Assembly (NCBI GenBank): GCA_951802115.1
Contig: CATOPL010000009.1
Location: 1 to 64,000, forward strand
Direction: 5' to 3'
From: an uncultured Lachnospiraceae bacterium
GTDB lineage: Bacteria > Bacillota > Clostridia > Lachnospirales > Lachnospiraceae
Length of the DNA stretch: 64,000 nt
Shown: positions 8,174 through 16,867 of the stretch, piece after piece
Layout of the letters: each line of letters opens with the position of its first letter
Numbering within the stretch: position 1 is the stretch's first letter
Made by a program: the position numbers and the translations under genes
The notes under the pieces: model-generated
The model's database searches: none
Told to the model about the DNA's origin: nothing
The model's input: the letters and a program-made list of their open reading frames with translations, nothing else

Positions 8174-8207
8174 TTCTCTGCAATCTTTTTCAGACACTTG
8201 CAGAGAA
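8174..8207. repeat. Inverted repeat in the 8061-8233 intergenic gap
   Basis: A perfect 9-bp inverted repeat (TTCTCTGCA / TGCAGAGAA) with a 16-base loop lies between the converging kinase and glycosyltransferase genes. No T tract follows on either strand. It could still stop converging transcripts or stabilise RNA 3' ends. A second smaller palindrome, GGGATTTGAAATCCC, lies near 8110. Confidence 0.4.
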
Positions 8208-8233
8208 ACGCCAAAGACGCTTGCTCCGGGTCG

Positions 8234-9757
8234 TTACAGAGGCGTTCCTGACCACGCAATAAAATACAGGTTGATAATCGCTGCCAGTAAAATAAACGTC
8301 AAAAAAAGACAGGAAAGTATATTTCTGAAAACAATACTTCCGTTTCGGGACCAGACTGCGGTTGCAATACACGGAAAAAACATACTGATCGGAATGTAGC
8401 GGTAATTCATCGTACAGAAAAATGATTCATCCATGCAGAATTTTGTATACCCCAAAAGCATCGCCGCATAGCCAACCAGTAATAACAGCTTCATTTCCAT
8501 ACACATGGTGTCTTTATTAAAAACACACCATGCAAACAATACATTCATCACCACAGCAAGCAATATACTGATCTGAAAAAGCGCCATCGCATACCATTCA
8601 AACAGGCTGTCACCGCCATCCGGCATCAGTTCGTCAAAAAGCGAAGTGCGCAGTAGCTGAATCCATATATTCCACTCAATCTCCCGGTCAAATGACGGAA
8701 ACGCATACGACATCTGCCGCAGATTCGGGACACCGACACGCGAAACCACACTCACTTCAGAAGAAAAATCACTGCCTCCGGGATCCACCGACTGAATGTA
8801 TGTAAACGGCATATCAAATTTTATTCTGTTCCGTACCGGATAAAACAGACCAATGGAGGAGCAGATCAAAAGAAATAAAAAAAACTGTCCCAGTATCCGT
8901 CTATATTCTCCCCGCTTTTTCCAGAAGACGCAAAGAAAAACAATTCCAATCCCAAACGCAGCAATCACAGCATTTAATTTTGTAAACATGGCCAGCCCCA
9001 AAGCCAGAGCAATGACTGCAATATCTTTTACATGCGACGATTTATGCCAGCGTATTGTATACCAGAGAGCCAGAGACATCAAATACATGGTCATACAGTC
9101 GTTCGTCACCGTGACTGCCATAATCGAAAAAAAGGGATGAACAGATAAAAAAGCCGCCAGTAAAATCAGCCATCGATCACTGATCGAAAATTCTTTTAAG
9201 ATACGACACACTGTCCATATTGTGAGACTGGAAAAGAATAAAGTCGTAATCTGCAGGCTTTCATAGCTCAAAATCTCATCAGAGCAGAACAGTCTGGTAA
9301 TTTGCAGAATTACTGACTCAACAATATAAAACCCCGGCGGATGGTAAAACCCCCACCGTTCTCTGGCATCGAAATCTATAAATCGACGGTTTTTACAAAG
9401 ATATTCGATATATCCAAGGTGGCCTGTCCCCCACTCACCCGTGTGAAACCCCATAAAGCTTCCAATATCATGTTTCGTAATATTATACGGCGTGGCCAGA
9501 ACATAACACGCACGGAGCAAAAAGCCCCCCGTGAGCACCAGGAACAGTATCGTTTTACTGTCTCTTTTCTCCCTGACAATCAGGATATAAAAACACAGCA
9601 ATATATAACAACCTATCACAAACAACACAAATTCACTTTTTCTGGCAGTGATGAATGCCGAACATCGTCCGCTGCAGCTGAACATCCACACCAGGATGCA
9701 GGCAACAAAAAGAAGATGCCAGGAATCGACATCAAATTTCTTTCGTATTTCGTCCAT
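8234..9757 (-). CDS. Polytopic membrane glycosyltransferase (GT39/PMT-like)
   Basis: The 507-residue protein has about 11-12 predicted helices. A short periplasmic loop after the first helices carries YNITKHDIGSF, with an acidic residue where PMT/ArnT enzymes keep their catalytic aspartate. Further on are RWGFYHPPGFYIVES and a TNDCMTMYLMSLALWY helix, both common in dolichyl- or undecaprenyl-phosphate sugar transferases. It would move a sugar from a lipid carrier to an envelope acceptor at the outer face of the membrane. The start at 9757 follows GGGAG. It is a single gene; the neighbours do not identify the acceptor. Specificity is unknown. Confidence 0.7.
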   Translation of the reverse strand: MDEIRKKFDVDSWHLLFVACILVWMFSCSGRCSAFITARKSEFVLFVIGCYILLCFYILIVREKRDSKTILFLVLTGGFLLRACYVLATPYNITKHDIGSFMGFHTGEWGTGHLGYIEYLCKNRRFIDFDARERWGFYHPPGFYIVESVILQITRLFCSDEILSYESLQITTLFFSSLTIWTVCRILKEFSISDRWLILLAAFLSVHPFFSIMAVTVTNDCMTMYLMSLALWYTIRWHKSSHVKDIAVIALALGLAMFTKLNAVIAAFGIGIVFLCVFWKKRGEYRRILGQFFLFLLICSSIGLFYPVRNRIKFDMPFTYIQSVDPGGSDFSSEVSVVSRVGVPNLRQMSYAFPSFDREIEWNIWIQLLRTSLFDELMPDGGDSLFEWYAMALFQISILLAVVMNVLFAWCVFNKDTMCMEMKLLLLVGYAAMLLGYTKFCMDESFFCTMNYRYIPISMFFPCIATAVWSRNGSIVFRNILSCLFLTFILLAAIINLYFIAWSGTPL

Positions 9758-9863
9758 TTTCTTTCTCCCGTAAACTTGTAACTTTCTTTTGTTGATTAAA
9801 ATAAGTTTAATATAAAAAATCTTCAAACGCAAGAATTTTATTTACTGTGTATCTCCTGAAGCA

Positions 9864-9914
9864 AAAAAACGGCCGCAAACGCAATCCTCTTCCCCATGAT
9901 CACGTTTTGCGGCC
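9864..9914 (-). terminator. Terminator of the TrpXYZ-like operon
   Basis: On the minus strand GGCCGCAAAACG pairs with CGTTTGCGGCC and is followed by GTTTTTTT. It lies 52 bp after the last gene of the operon. Confidence 0.85.
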
Positions 9915-9965
9915 GCCTTTTTATCCGCCTGTGCAAAATGTGCAGGAACTGCCAAGAGCTCGTTT

Positions 9966-10760
9966 TCAGCCCAGTATCGCCTTATCATTTGCGAATTCTT
10001 CTCCGCTGACTTCCTCGAACTTGTGAAGCAGATCCTCCACGGTCAGATTTTTCTTCTCTTCTCCGCGGATATCCAGAATAATATTTCCGTCCATCATCAT
10101 AATCAGACGGTTTCCATGCACGATTGCATCCTTCATATTATGGGTAATCATTAAGGTCGTCAGTCTGTCCCGGTTCACGATCATATCTGTTGTCTCCAGC
10201 ACCTTGGCCGCCGTCTTTGGATCCAGCGCCGCCGTATGCTCATCCAGCAGCAAAAGCTTCGGTTTCTTTAAAGTCGCCATCAAAAGTGTGAGCGCCTGCC
10301 TCTGACCTCCGGAAAGCAGCCCCACCTTGGAAGTCAGCCGCTCCTCCAGTCCCAGGCCAAGTGTTGCCAGAAGCCGGCGGTACACTTCTCTCTCATTATT
10401 TTTAATTCCTGCTCTCAAAGTCCTGCTCTGCCCTCTGCGAAGCGCCAGCGCCAGATTTTCTTCAATTCCCATTGTGGAAGCAGTCCCGTTCATAGGATCC
10501 TGAAAAACTCTGCCCAGAAAAGCCGCTCTTTTATATTCCGGCAGCTTTGTCACGTCCTGTCCGTCAATCAGAATATGACCCTGATCCACCGGCCATACGC
10601 CTGCGATGGCATTCAGCATCGTCGATTTGCCTGCCCCGTTGCCGCCGATTACAGTAACAAAATCTCCGTCTTCCAAAGTCAGACTCACATTCTTCAGTGC
10701 CCGCTTTTCATTCACAGTTCCCGGATTAAAAGTCTTGGATATATTTATAATCTCCAGCAT
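9966..10760 (-). CDS. ABC transporter ATPase (TrpZ-like)
   Basis: The ATPase has Walker A GGNGAGKST, signature LLSGGQRQALTLLMA, Walker B LLLLDEHTAALDP and switch histidine in MITHNMKDA. A histidine replaces the usual proline after DE in Walker B, as is common in this ATPase group. I start it at the ATG at 10760, 8 nt after GGGAGG; an in-frame GTG at 10769 overlaps that site. It lies next to a permease and, further upstream, a lipoprotein of the PF04392 type. Together they form the importer class that includes pneumococcal TrpXYZ. The substrate here (tryptophan, another aromatic compound or something else) is not determined. Confidence 0.8.
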   Translation of the reverse strand: MLEIINISKTFNPGTVNEKRALKNVSLTLEDGDFVTVIGGNGAGKSTMLNAIAGVWPVDQGHILIDGQDVTKLPEYKRAAFLGRVFQDPMNGTASTMGIEENLALALRRGQSRTLRAGIKNNEREVYRRLLATLGLGLEERLTSKVGLLSGGQRQALTLLMATLKKPKLLLLDEHTAALDPKTAAKVLETTDMIVNRDRLTTLMITHNMKDAIVHGNRLIMMMDGNIILDIRGEEKKNLTVEDLLHKFEEVSGEEFANDKAILG

Positions 10761-10761
10761 T

Positions 10762-11679
10762 TTACGCACCTCCCTTGTTCACCGGTTTCGAGAAATACCT
10801 GCCCTTCCAGGTCGGAATTGCAAGAAAAACCGCCACAACCGCCGCTGACAGCAGTTTTAAAAGATCGGTGTCAATACCCAGCCAGATCACGATCTGCAGC
10901 ACAAAATAATAGATAATAGATCCCAGAGCCACTGCGAGCAGGCGGAATCCAAAGTTGCGGAAAACCTTTCCAAAAACCGCTTCGCCAATAATGACTGCCG
11001 CCAGTCCGATGACAATCGCGCCGCGGCCCATATTGACATCGGCAAAACCCTGATACTGTCCCAGCAGAGCTCCGGAAAGCGCCACCAGACCGTTAGAAAT
11101 CATCAATCCGAGCACCCGGTTAAAATCTGTATTGATACCCTGAGCTCTTGCCATCTTATCGTTGCATCCGGTTGCACGCAGAGAACATCCAAGCTCTGTC
11201 CCGAAAAACCAGTACAAGATCAGGATCAGCGCAATAATCGCCACAGATACAATCAGAATTGTATTTTTATAGAAAGGTACTCCTTTGATATAACGCAAAG
11301 AGACCAGAAGATCAAATTTGTCTACGTTGATCGCCTGATTTGCCTTTCCCATTATTTTCAAATTCACAGAATACAGTCCAAGCTGCGTCAATATACCGGA
11401 CAGAATTGCCGGAATCCCCATAAAGGTATGTAACAGTCCTGTCACCATACCGGCCGCCATGCCGGCTGCCAGAGCGACAGCCATGGACACCCATACGTTC
11501 TGCCCGCTCTGCATCATCATAATGCAGACTGCACCGCCGGTACAAAGCGTACCGTCTACGGTCAAGTCCGCAATATCCAGGATACGGAAAGTGATGTAGA
11601 CACCAATCGCCATAATTCCCCAGATTAGTCCCTGCGCCGCCGCTCCCGGCAGTGCATTGATCAGATTCATTATATTCAT
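10762..11679 (-). CDS. ABC transporter permease (TrpY-like)
   Basis: The 305-residue permease of the BPD_transp_2 class has eight to ten hydrophobic helices. It has the conserved segments GLIWGIMAIGVYITFRILDIADLTVDG near the start and LGCSLRATGCNDKMARAQGI in the coupling region that touches the ATPase. AGGTGATGCAAAT precedes the ATG. It is followed almost directly by its ATPase, and a strong hairpin separates it from the substrate-binding lipoprotein gene upstream. Confidence 0.85.
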   Translation of the reverse strand: MNIMNLINALPGAAAQGLIWGIMAIGVYITFRILDIADLTVDGTLCTGGAVCIMMMQSGQNVWVSMAVALAAGMAAGMVTGLLHTFMGIPAILSGILTQLGLYSVNLKIMGKANQAINVDKFDLLVSLRYIKGVPFYKNTILIVSVAIIALILILYWFFGTELGCSLRATGCNDKMARAQGINTDFNRVLGLMISNGLVALSGALLGQYQGFADVNMGRGAIVIGLAAVIIGEAVFGKVFRNFGFRLLAVALGSIIYYFVLQIVIWLGIDTDLLKLLSAAVVAVFLAIPTWKGRYFSKPVNKGGA

Positions 11680-11727
11680 ATTTGCATCACCTCAGTAAAA
11701 TCATCCGCTTACGCTTATGGCAGGAGA

Positions 11728-11794
11728 GGCCGGGAAATGCAGCCCCGGCCGTATCATGAACTCCACCATACAGCCGGGGCTCCGTTTCCCGACC
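11728..11794 (-). other. Long intra-operon hairpin between binding-protein and permease genes
   Basis: An inner perfect 9-bp stem (AGCCCCGGC 11741-11749 / GCCGGGGCT 11773-11781) is extended by an outer arm (GGCCGGGAAA / TTTCCCGACC) with small internal loops. No U run follows on the minus strand, so it looks like an RNA processing or 3'-protection element, or a leaky terminator. Such elements allow more binding protein than membrane subunits. Confidence 0.6.
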
Positions 11795-11835
11795 GCTCCC
11801 GTTATCAGGCCCTATGTAATCCTGTAAGCTTCCCT

Positions 11836-12897
11836 TTATTCTCCAATCGCCACATAATCATCCGGAACCGTGATGCCAAGAGCCTCACAAAGCGACGGGT
11901 TGTATTTTTTGGTAAACTGCGGAGCATATTCGACCGCCATCTCCGAGATATTTGCCTCTCCTGTCAGAACCTTCGCCGCCATCTTACCGGTCGCGACGCC
12001 CAGATCATAATAGCTGATTGACAGAGTAGCGACACCGCACCCTGAACAAATACCTTCCTCGCCTGCGATCACCGGTACTTTTGCCGGCTGTGCAATATTG
12101 TTCAGAAGCTCTGCATTAGACGCCACAGTATTGTCTGTCGGCACATAAAGAACTTCGTTCTCAGATACTGCCGTTGTCGCTACAGAAGACAGATCGTTGG
12201 AATCCGAAAATCCATACTGCTTGCAGGTGTAGCCCAGTTCTTCCAGCGCTTTCTGCACCTCATCCACCTGATACTGAGAATTCGCTTCTGCCGTACAGTA
12301 AATCAAACCGACATTTTTGGCATCCGGAAACAGTTCCTGAAGCATTGCCGCCTGCTCTTTCAGAGGAGCCAGGTCTGAAGTACCGGAAATATTGCCGCCT
12401 ACAGTCCCGTCAAATCCGTCAATCCCAAGAGCCACGCCGTATTCTGTCACAGACGTGCCAAGGATTGGAATCTCATTCGTTCCGGCCTGAGCCGCCTGAA
12501 GCGCAGGAGTCGCATTGGCAAGAATCAAATCCACGTTGCCGGACACAAAACCATTAATGATCGTAGAGCAGGTATTAGAATCATTCTGCGCATTCTGCTC
12601 GTCAAATACGACTGCATCGCCGAGTTCCTCTGTCAGGGCATCTTTAAATCCCTGCGTAGCCGCATCCAGCGCTTCGTGCTGTACCAGCTGACAAATACCT
12701 ACCGTATATGTCTCACCATCCGCAGAAGACGTTTCCTCAGAAGCTTCCGTCCCGGCAGCATCCGCCTCATTATCCGCCTCAGCCGCATTTTCTGCAGGCG
12801 CTTCCGCTGTTGAATCTGCAGCGCTGTCGCCGCTTCCGCATGCCACCAGGCCAAGGCCCATGGTCATCGCCAGAACAAGAGCTAACATCTTTTTCAT
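11836..12897 (-). CDS. ABC transporter substrate-binding lipoprotein (PF04392, TrpX-like)
   Basis: The 353-residue lipoprotein has a signal peptide ending in the lipobox LVAC (Cys20), then an acidic Ala/Glu-rich linker to about residue 65. The binding domain starts YTVGICQLVQHEALDAATQGF, the pattern of the PF04392 'ABC_sub_bind' family. Other family marks are FDEQNAQND and ILGTSVTEYG. It would sit on the outer face of the membrane and deliver substrate to the permease at 10762-11679. A consensus promoter lies at 12956-12984, so it is the first gene of the operon. Relatives are described as aromatic amino acid (tryptophan) binders; the ligand here is not proven. Confidence 0.85.
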   Translation of the reverse strand: MKKMLALVLAMTMGLGLVACGSGDSAADSTAEAPAENAAEADNEADAAGTEASEETSSADGETYTVGICQLVQHEALDAATQGFKDALTEELGDAVVFDEQNAQNDSNTCSTIINGFVSGNVDLILANATPALQAAQAGTNEIPILGTSVTEYGVALGIDGFDGTVGGNISGTSDLAPLKEQAAMLQELFPDAKNVGLIYCTAEANSQYQVDEVQKALEELGYTCKQYGFSDSNDLSSVATTAVSENEVLYVPTDNTVASNAELLNNIAQPAKVPVIAGEEGICSGCGVATLSISYYDLGVATGKMAAKVLTGEANISEMAVEYAPQFTKKYNPSLCEALGITVPDDYVAIGE

Positions 12898-12955
12898 TTC
12901 TTTTCCTCCATTTTTCTTGCATCTAAAAATTTGCTATTCATTAATAGCTTTCTCG

Positions 12956-12984
12956 ATTATATCGCTTTAAAGCAAAAAAGTCAA
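12956..12984 (-). promoter_or_regulatory. Sigma-A promoter of the TrpXYZ-like operon
   Basis: On the minus strand TTGACT (12979-12984), a 17-base spacer and TATAAT (12956-12961). Confidence 0.8.
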
Positions 12985-12997
12985 CAACTTATAACAA

Positions 12998-13026
12998 AAG
13001 GCGTCCGCATCCTTTGCAAACGCCTT
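12998..13026 (-). terminator. Terminator of the small HTH gene
   Basis: AAGGCGT pairs with ACGCCTT around a 15-base loop, followed by TTGTT. The stem touches the stop codon of the gene. Confidence 0.55.
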
Positions 13027-13253
13027 CATTTTTCTCTGTTTCTTGGATAAGGTGTTTTCTCATCTGTCAGATCCAGAAGATAATCCACACTTGTTCCGTA
13101 AAATTTTGAAAGTTCGATAAGAATATCCGGAGGCACGCGCGTCCTGCCATTCTCATAGTCACTGTATGATCTCTGACTGCATCCCAGATATGCCGCCAGC
13201 TGCCACTGTTTTAAATCATGATCTTCCCGCAAATCTCTAATATGCCTGTACAC
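13026..13253 (-). CDS. Xre-family helix-turn-helix regulator
   Basis: The 75-residue protein is a Cro/CI-type HTH domain: IRDLREDHDLKQWQLAAYLGCSQRSYSDYENGRTRVPPDILIELSKFYGTSVDYLL. It has no extra sensor domain. I take the GTG at 13253 as the start because AGAGG lies 10 nt before it and homologous domains begin 'YRHIRDLRE'; longer in-frame extensions have no ribosome site. It stands alone between two importer operons, each closed by its own terminator. Its target is unknown; the nearby promoter at 12956-12984 is one possibility. Confidence 0.75.
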   Translation of the reverse strand: MYRHIRDLREDHDLKQWQLAAYLGCSQRSYSDYENGRTRVPPDILIELSKFYGTSVDYLLDLTDEKTPYPRNREK

Positions 13254-13424
13254 GTATCCCACACCTCTGTGATAAGATAACGTAAAAACACAGAACATAT
13301 GCATTTTTAGCAGAATTTCCGGTATTTTTTCGAACCGCAGCCGTTTTTACCCTGTTACTGCGTATCTGAAAATCAATTAAGATATCGTTTTTAAGGCTTC
13401 TGACTGTCCGGAAAATACATCGGC

Positions 13425-13469
13425 ATAAAAAAGCTGCTGCGGAATATGACATATCCTGCGCAGCAGCTT
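13425..13469 (-). terminator. Terminator of the amino acid ABC operon
   Basis: A perfect 11-bp stem (AAGCTGCTGCG / CGCAGCAGCTT) with a 17-base loop is followed on the minus strand by TTTTTTAT. Confidence 0.9.
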
Positions 13470-13502
13470 CTTTTCCTCTCACTGAACAGAGGATACTGTC
13501 TG

Positions 13503-14270
13503 TTATAACACCTTGCTCAGAAAATCGATCGTTCTTGGCTCTTTTGGATGCAGAATCAGTTCCTCAGGAGTGCCCTGCTCCACGATGTATCCGCCTTCCA
13601 TGAAGATCACCCGATCCGCCACTTCGCGGGCAAAGCCGATCTCATGAGTGACAACCACCATCGTCATCCCTTCCCGGGCCAGTTCTTTCATGACAGCCAG
13701 CACTTCCCCCACCATCTCCGGATCAAGAGCGCTGGTAGGCTCGTCAAAAAGCATGATATCCGGCTTCATCGCCAGAGCACGGGCAATGGCCACACGCTGC
13801 TTCTGTCCGCCCGACAACTGACTTGGATAAGCATCTGTCTTATCCTCAAGTCCAACCCTTTTTAGAAGCTGCTCCGCGCTCTGTCTTGCCTCCTCTTTTG
13901 AAGCCAGCTTCAGATGCACCGGCGCCAGGATCATATTGTCCATAACCGTCAGATGATTAAACAGATTAAAATGCTGGAACACCATACCGATCTTTTCCCG
14001 CACTTTATTAATATCTGTATGCCGGTTTGTCACATCATGTCCGTCGATGATAATCTGTCCGTCAGTTGCCGTCTCCAGCTGATTCAGGCAGCGAAGCAGC
14101 GTGGATTTTCCGCTCCCGGAAGGCCCGAGAAGTACAACGACTTCTCCCTCTCGGACATCCAGATGGATGTCCTTTAAAACTTCCAGCTTGCCGAAGCTTT
14201 TTTTCAGATTCATCACATGGATCTTGCCAAATCCATATTCTACCGCCGCATCATGCTTTCTATCTGCCAC
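13503..14270 (-). CDS. Polar amino acid ABC transporter ATPase (GlnQ/HisP-like)
   Basis: The 255-residue ATPase has Walker [11 protein letters not shown]-loop VFQHFNLF, signature [17 protein letters not shown], Walker [14 protein letters not shown] and switch histidine VVTHEIGFA. The [15 protein letters not shown] stretch and the [12 protein letters not shown] tail are typical of polar amino acid importers. It starts at a GTG with GAGGAGGG before it, and overlaps the permease gene by 11 bp. It is the last gene of a binding protein-permease-ATPase operon. The N-terminus has about 13 more residues than usual before the conserved core. Confidence 0.9.
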   Translation of the reverse strand: MADRKHDAAVEYGFGKIHVMNLKKSFGKLEVLKDIHLDVREGEVVVLLGPSGSGKSTLLRCLNQLETATDGQIIIDGHDVTNRHTDINKVREKIGMVFQHFNLFNHLTVMDNMILAPVHLKLASKEEARQSAEQLLKRVGLEDKTDAYPSQLSGGQKQRVAIARALAMKPDIMLFDEPTSALDPEMVGEVLAVMKELAREGMTMVVVTHEIGFAREVADRVIFMEGGYIVEQGTPEELILHPKEPRTIDFLSKVL

Positions 14271-14928
14271 GGTTCACCCTCCTCTCGATCTTCTTCGCAA
14301 CTTTACTCAGCGTCACAATCACTATCATATACAGGATACCGATAATCGCCCAGGTCTCAAGATTTTTAAAGGTATTTCCCATAATCGTTTTACCCACATT
14401 GGTCAGTTCCGGGAATCCGATCACAGAGAGGATGGAAGTGTCTTTCAGCGTAATAATAAACTGGTTAATAATCGACGGAATCATCGTGCGGATCGCCTGT
14501 GGTACGACAATCAGCGCCATACAGGCGCCGTAGGAAAGTCCCAGACTTCTGCCCGCCTCCATCTGTCCGCGGTCCACGCTCTGGATACCCGCCCTTATGA
14601 TTTCTGCCATATAAGCGCCGCAGTTCATGGAAAGAGCAATAAAACCTGCCTGGAACCCGCTCAGGCGAAAACTGGTAAAACCGATCCCCTGCATCCCGGC
14701 AGGAATTCCGAAATAGATAAAATATGCCAGTACGATCAGCGGCACGCCCCGGATAGCGTCTACATAGACGGTACCGATGCAGTTGAAAATCCGGTTGTGT
14801 CCCACATTCATAAGCCCGAAGATCATACCGATCACCATGGCAAATATCAGCGAAACCGCCGTCATCAGAAGCGTCCTTCCGAGCGCCGAGAGCAGCAGGG
14901 CGCCATATACTTGAACAATCGAAATCAT
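14260..14928 (-). CDS. Polar amino acid ABC transporter permease (GlnP/HisM-like)
   Basis: The 222-residue permease has about five helices and the family's EAA-type coupling segment ([30 protein letters not shown]). It has the conserved [17 protein letters not shown] before it and [11 protein letters not shown] after it. One such subunit, as a homodimer, normally forms the channel in these importers. It lies between the genes for its binding protein and its ATPase. Confidence 0.9.
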   Translation of the reverse strand: MISIVQVYGALLLSALGRTLLMTAVSLIFAMVIGMIFGLMNVGHNRIFNCIGTVYVDAIRGVPLIVLAYFIYFGIPAGMQGIGFTSFRLSGFQAGFIALSMNCGAYMAEIIRAGIQSVDRGQMEAGRSLGLSYGACMALIVVPQAIRTMIPSIINQFIITLKDTSILSVIGFPELTNVGKTIMGNTFKNLETWAIIGILYMIVIVTLSKVAKKIERRVNRGR

Positions 14929-14969
14929 AAGTCAGGTTCTCCTTACTGTAAACAATCCTTTACAGGAAA

Positions 14970-15830
14970 TTATTCTCCAAGGTACTTCGCAATAATCTGG
15001 TCATAAGTTCCGTTTTCCTTGATGTTTGCAAGTCCTGCATTGAACATGTCAAGAAGCTCCTGATTTGCCTCGTTCATGATCGCAAATCCATAAGGAGCGC
15101 CCTCGCTCTCCATGCCTTCCGGAATCTGCAGCGGCAGGCTGCCAACCTTGATCGAATCGGCCATAATCGGAGTATCCTCTACGCATGCCGCGCTGTTTCC
15201 AAGAACTACATCCTGATACATGGTCGGAGAATCTTCGAATTTAGAAGAAATTTCAAAACCGTATTTTTCCTGCAGACTTTCCGCAAACTTAGCGCCCGCA
15301 GTACCCTGCTTCACTGCTACTTTCTTTCCTCTCAGATACTCAAAAGGATCCTCAAAGCCTGACAGATCGGCGTCCTCCGGAAGCACAAATGTCTGGGTTG
15401 CATTGTAATAGCCTTCGGAAAAAATCCATCCGGACTCCTTGCGCTCATCCGTAATAGAAGCGCCTGCGATCAGACCGTCTGCCTGTCCCGCCTGAACAGC
15501 AGCCACTGCCGCGTCCCAGCCAAGGCTCTGGATCTCATAGCTGAATCCCTGATCCTCTGCGACCGCTTTCATAATATCCACATCAATGCCGACAAATTCG
15601 CCCTTCTCATCTGTAAATTCAAAGGGACGAAATACTGTATCCATGGCAATGATCCAGACTTTATCGCCGGAAGCCTCTTCTGTCGAAGCCTCCGCTTCCG
15701 CATTCTCTGCAGGAGCTTCTGTCTCTGCCGGCGCTTCTGTTCCTTCTGTTGGCACCTCTTCTTTTGAACCGCATGCTACTGCTGAAAATGCCATACATGC
15801 AATCATCGACATTACAAGTAACTTTTTCAT
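14970..15830 (-). CDS. Amino acid ABC transporter substrate-binding lipoprotein
   Basis: The 286-residue lipoprotein has a signal peptide ending AVAC (Cys20), a Glu/Ala-rich linker to about residue 55 and an SBP_bac_3 domain. That domain shows DTVFRPFEFTDEKGEFVGIDVDIMKAVAED, the pattern used to clamp the alpha-carboxyl of an amino acid, and later GASITDERKESGWIFSEGYY. It likely binds glutamine, cystine or another polar amino acid; the sequence alone does not decide. It is the first gene of the importer operon, behind a consensus promoter and a leader of about 145 nt with possible alternative folds. Confidence 0.88.
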   Translation of the reverse strand: MKKLLVMSMIACMAFSAVACGSKEEVPTEGTEAPAETEAPAENAEAEASTEEASGDKVWIIAMDTVFRPFEFTDEKGEFVGIDVDIMKAVAEDQGFSYEIQSLGWDAAVAAVQAGQADGLIAGASITDERKESGWIFSEGYYNATQTFVLPEDADLSGFEDPFEYLRGKKVAVKQGTAGAKFAESLQEKYGFEISSKFEDSPTMYQDVVLGNSAACVEDTPIMADSIKVGSLPLQIPEGMESEGAPYGFAIMNEANQELLDMFNAGLANIKENGTYDQIIAKYLGE

Positions 15831-15981
15831 AAATTATGTACTCTCCTTTTCCTCCGGTAAAAATTGCCGGTAATTTAAACATAAAAAGCTGCCGCAATAC
15901 ACAGCCTGCCTTGTTTACTCAGCAATGCTGTGTGAACGGGCAAGGCCATATTTCCCGACAGCCCTTTGATGCCTGTTTATA

Positions 15982-16010
15982 AGTATAATTTTTTCTTCTT
16001 CTATTGTCAA
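15982..16010 (-). promoter_or_regulatory. Sigma-A promoter of the amino acid ABC operon
   Basis: On the minus strand TTGACA (16005-16010), a 17-base spacer and TATACT (15982-15987). Transcription should begin near 15975, giving a leader of about 145 nt. Confidence 0.8.
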
Positions 16011-16072
16011 GAAAAAAGTGTATCATTGTATACACGTATCTGAAAGTCGTCTGTTCAGATCCAGAATATCCT

Positions 16073-16113
16073 GCAATATAAAATCCGGTCGTCAGGACCG
16101 GATTTTATATTGC
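16073..16113 (-). terminator. Perfect 18-bp hairpin ending the aldolase transcript
   Basis: GCAATATAAAATCCGGTC (16073-16090) and its exact complement (16096-16113) enclose a 5-base loop. It lies 10 bp after the stop of the kinase-like gene. The stem carries its own AT-rich foot, so it can act in both directions. Confidence 0.75.
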
Positions 16114-16123
16114 CGCAGACTGT

Positions 16124-16714
16124 TTAAATACTCTCTGCCGCCTCCAGAACAATCTGAACCGCACGGTCAATACCGAGCTTTTCTGTATTCAGCGTCAGAT
16201 CAAAATTTCTGGAATCTCCATATGTCTTTCCCGTATAATACGCACAGTATCTTTTTCTCGCCTTGTCAGCCGCTTTTACATCCGCCGCCACCTGCTCCTT
16301 GGACGTATCCGGCATCATCCCGGACATTCTACGGACACGCCACTGAAACCCTGCGTGAATAAATACATTCAGACAGTGATCAAATTCTCTCAGAATATAA
16401 TCTCCGTTCCTTCCGACGATCACACAGCTCTCTTTATTCGCCAATCCCCGGATGGCTTCTTTCTGAGCCCGCCACAGCTCTTCATCCAGCGGCTTATTGT
16501 AAAAATCAAACAGACTCTGAGCAAATCCAAAACTGCCGGGCACTTTTTCATCCCACTTACGAACCTGTTCCGGGTTCAGTCTGCGGTTCGCCATTGCCGT
16601 TTTCAGAATAATGTCCTTATCATAATACGGAAGCCCCAGTTCCTTTGCGACGCGTTTTCCAATCTCCCCGCCGCCTGCACCAAATTCTCTGCCGATGGTA
16701 ATGATTTTCCTCAT
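16124..16714 (-). CDS. Cytidylate kinase-like family protein
   Basis: The 196-residue P-loop protein begins MRKIITIGREFGAGGGEIGKRVAKELG. Its Walker A is the unusual GREFGAGGGEIG of the 'cytidylate kinase-like' family (AAA_26), which lacks the canonical GKS/T. Further marks are YYDKDIILK, CVIVGRNGDYIL and the lid-like RRMSGMMPDTSKE. The biochemical role of the family is not established; a nucleotide or small-metabolite kinase is assumed. The ATG at 16714 has GGAGG 8 nt before it. It follows the aldolase gene by 153 bp and is likely the last gene on that transcript. Confidence 0.75.
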   Translation of the reverse strand: MRKIITIGREFGAGGGEIGKRVAKELGLPYYDKDIILKTAMANRRLNPEQVRKWDEKVPGSFGFAQSLFDFYNKPLDEELWRAQKEAIRGLANKESCVIVGRNGDYILREFDHCLNVFIHAGFQWRVRRMSGMMPDTSKEQVAADVKAADKARKRYCAYYTGKTYGDSRNFDLTLNTEKLGIDRAVQIVLEAAESI

Positions 16715-16867
16715 AGTCATATCCTCCGCTTTGTCATCACTGTCGTACAACATACAACAGATAACCGGTCCTGTCATACGATTTAATACCGCCTTATGCA
16801 CAACGCTGTACGATTTATATCTATTATAAAATGATACCGGCAACAGGGCAACTGTTTTTTACAGCTT

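Noticed and set aside
14101..15006. A 301-codon open frame on the plus strand
   Set aside because: It is antisense to the ABC ATPase and permease genes and is rich in Arg, His and Ser, as expected of a shadow frame.
15831..15975. T-box or known riboswitch before the amino acid importer
   Set aside because: No T-box sequence or conserved riboswitch core is visible. Only generic alternative pairings were found, which are reported as a candidate leader instead.
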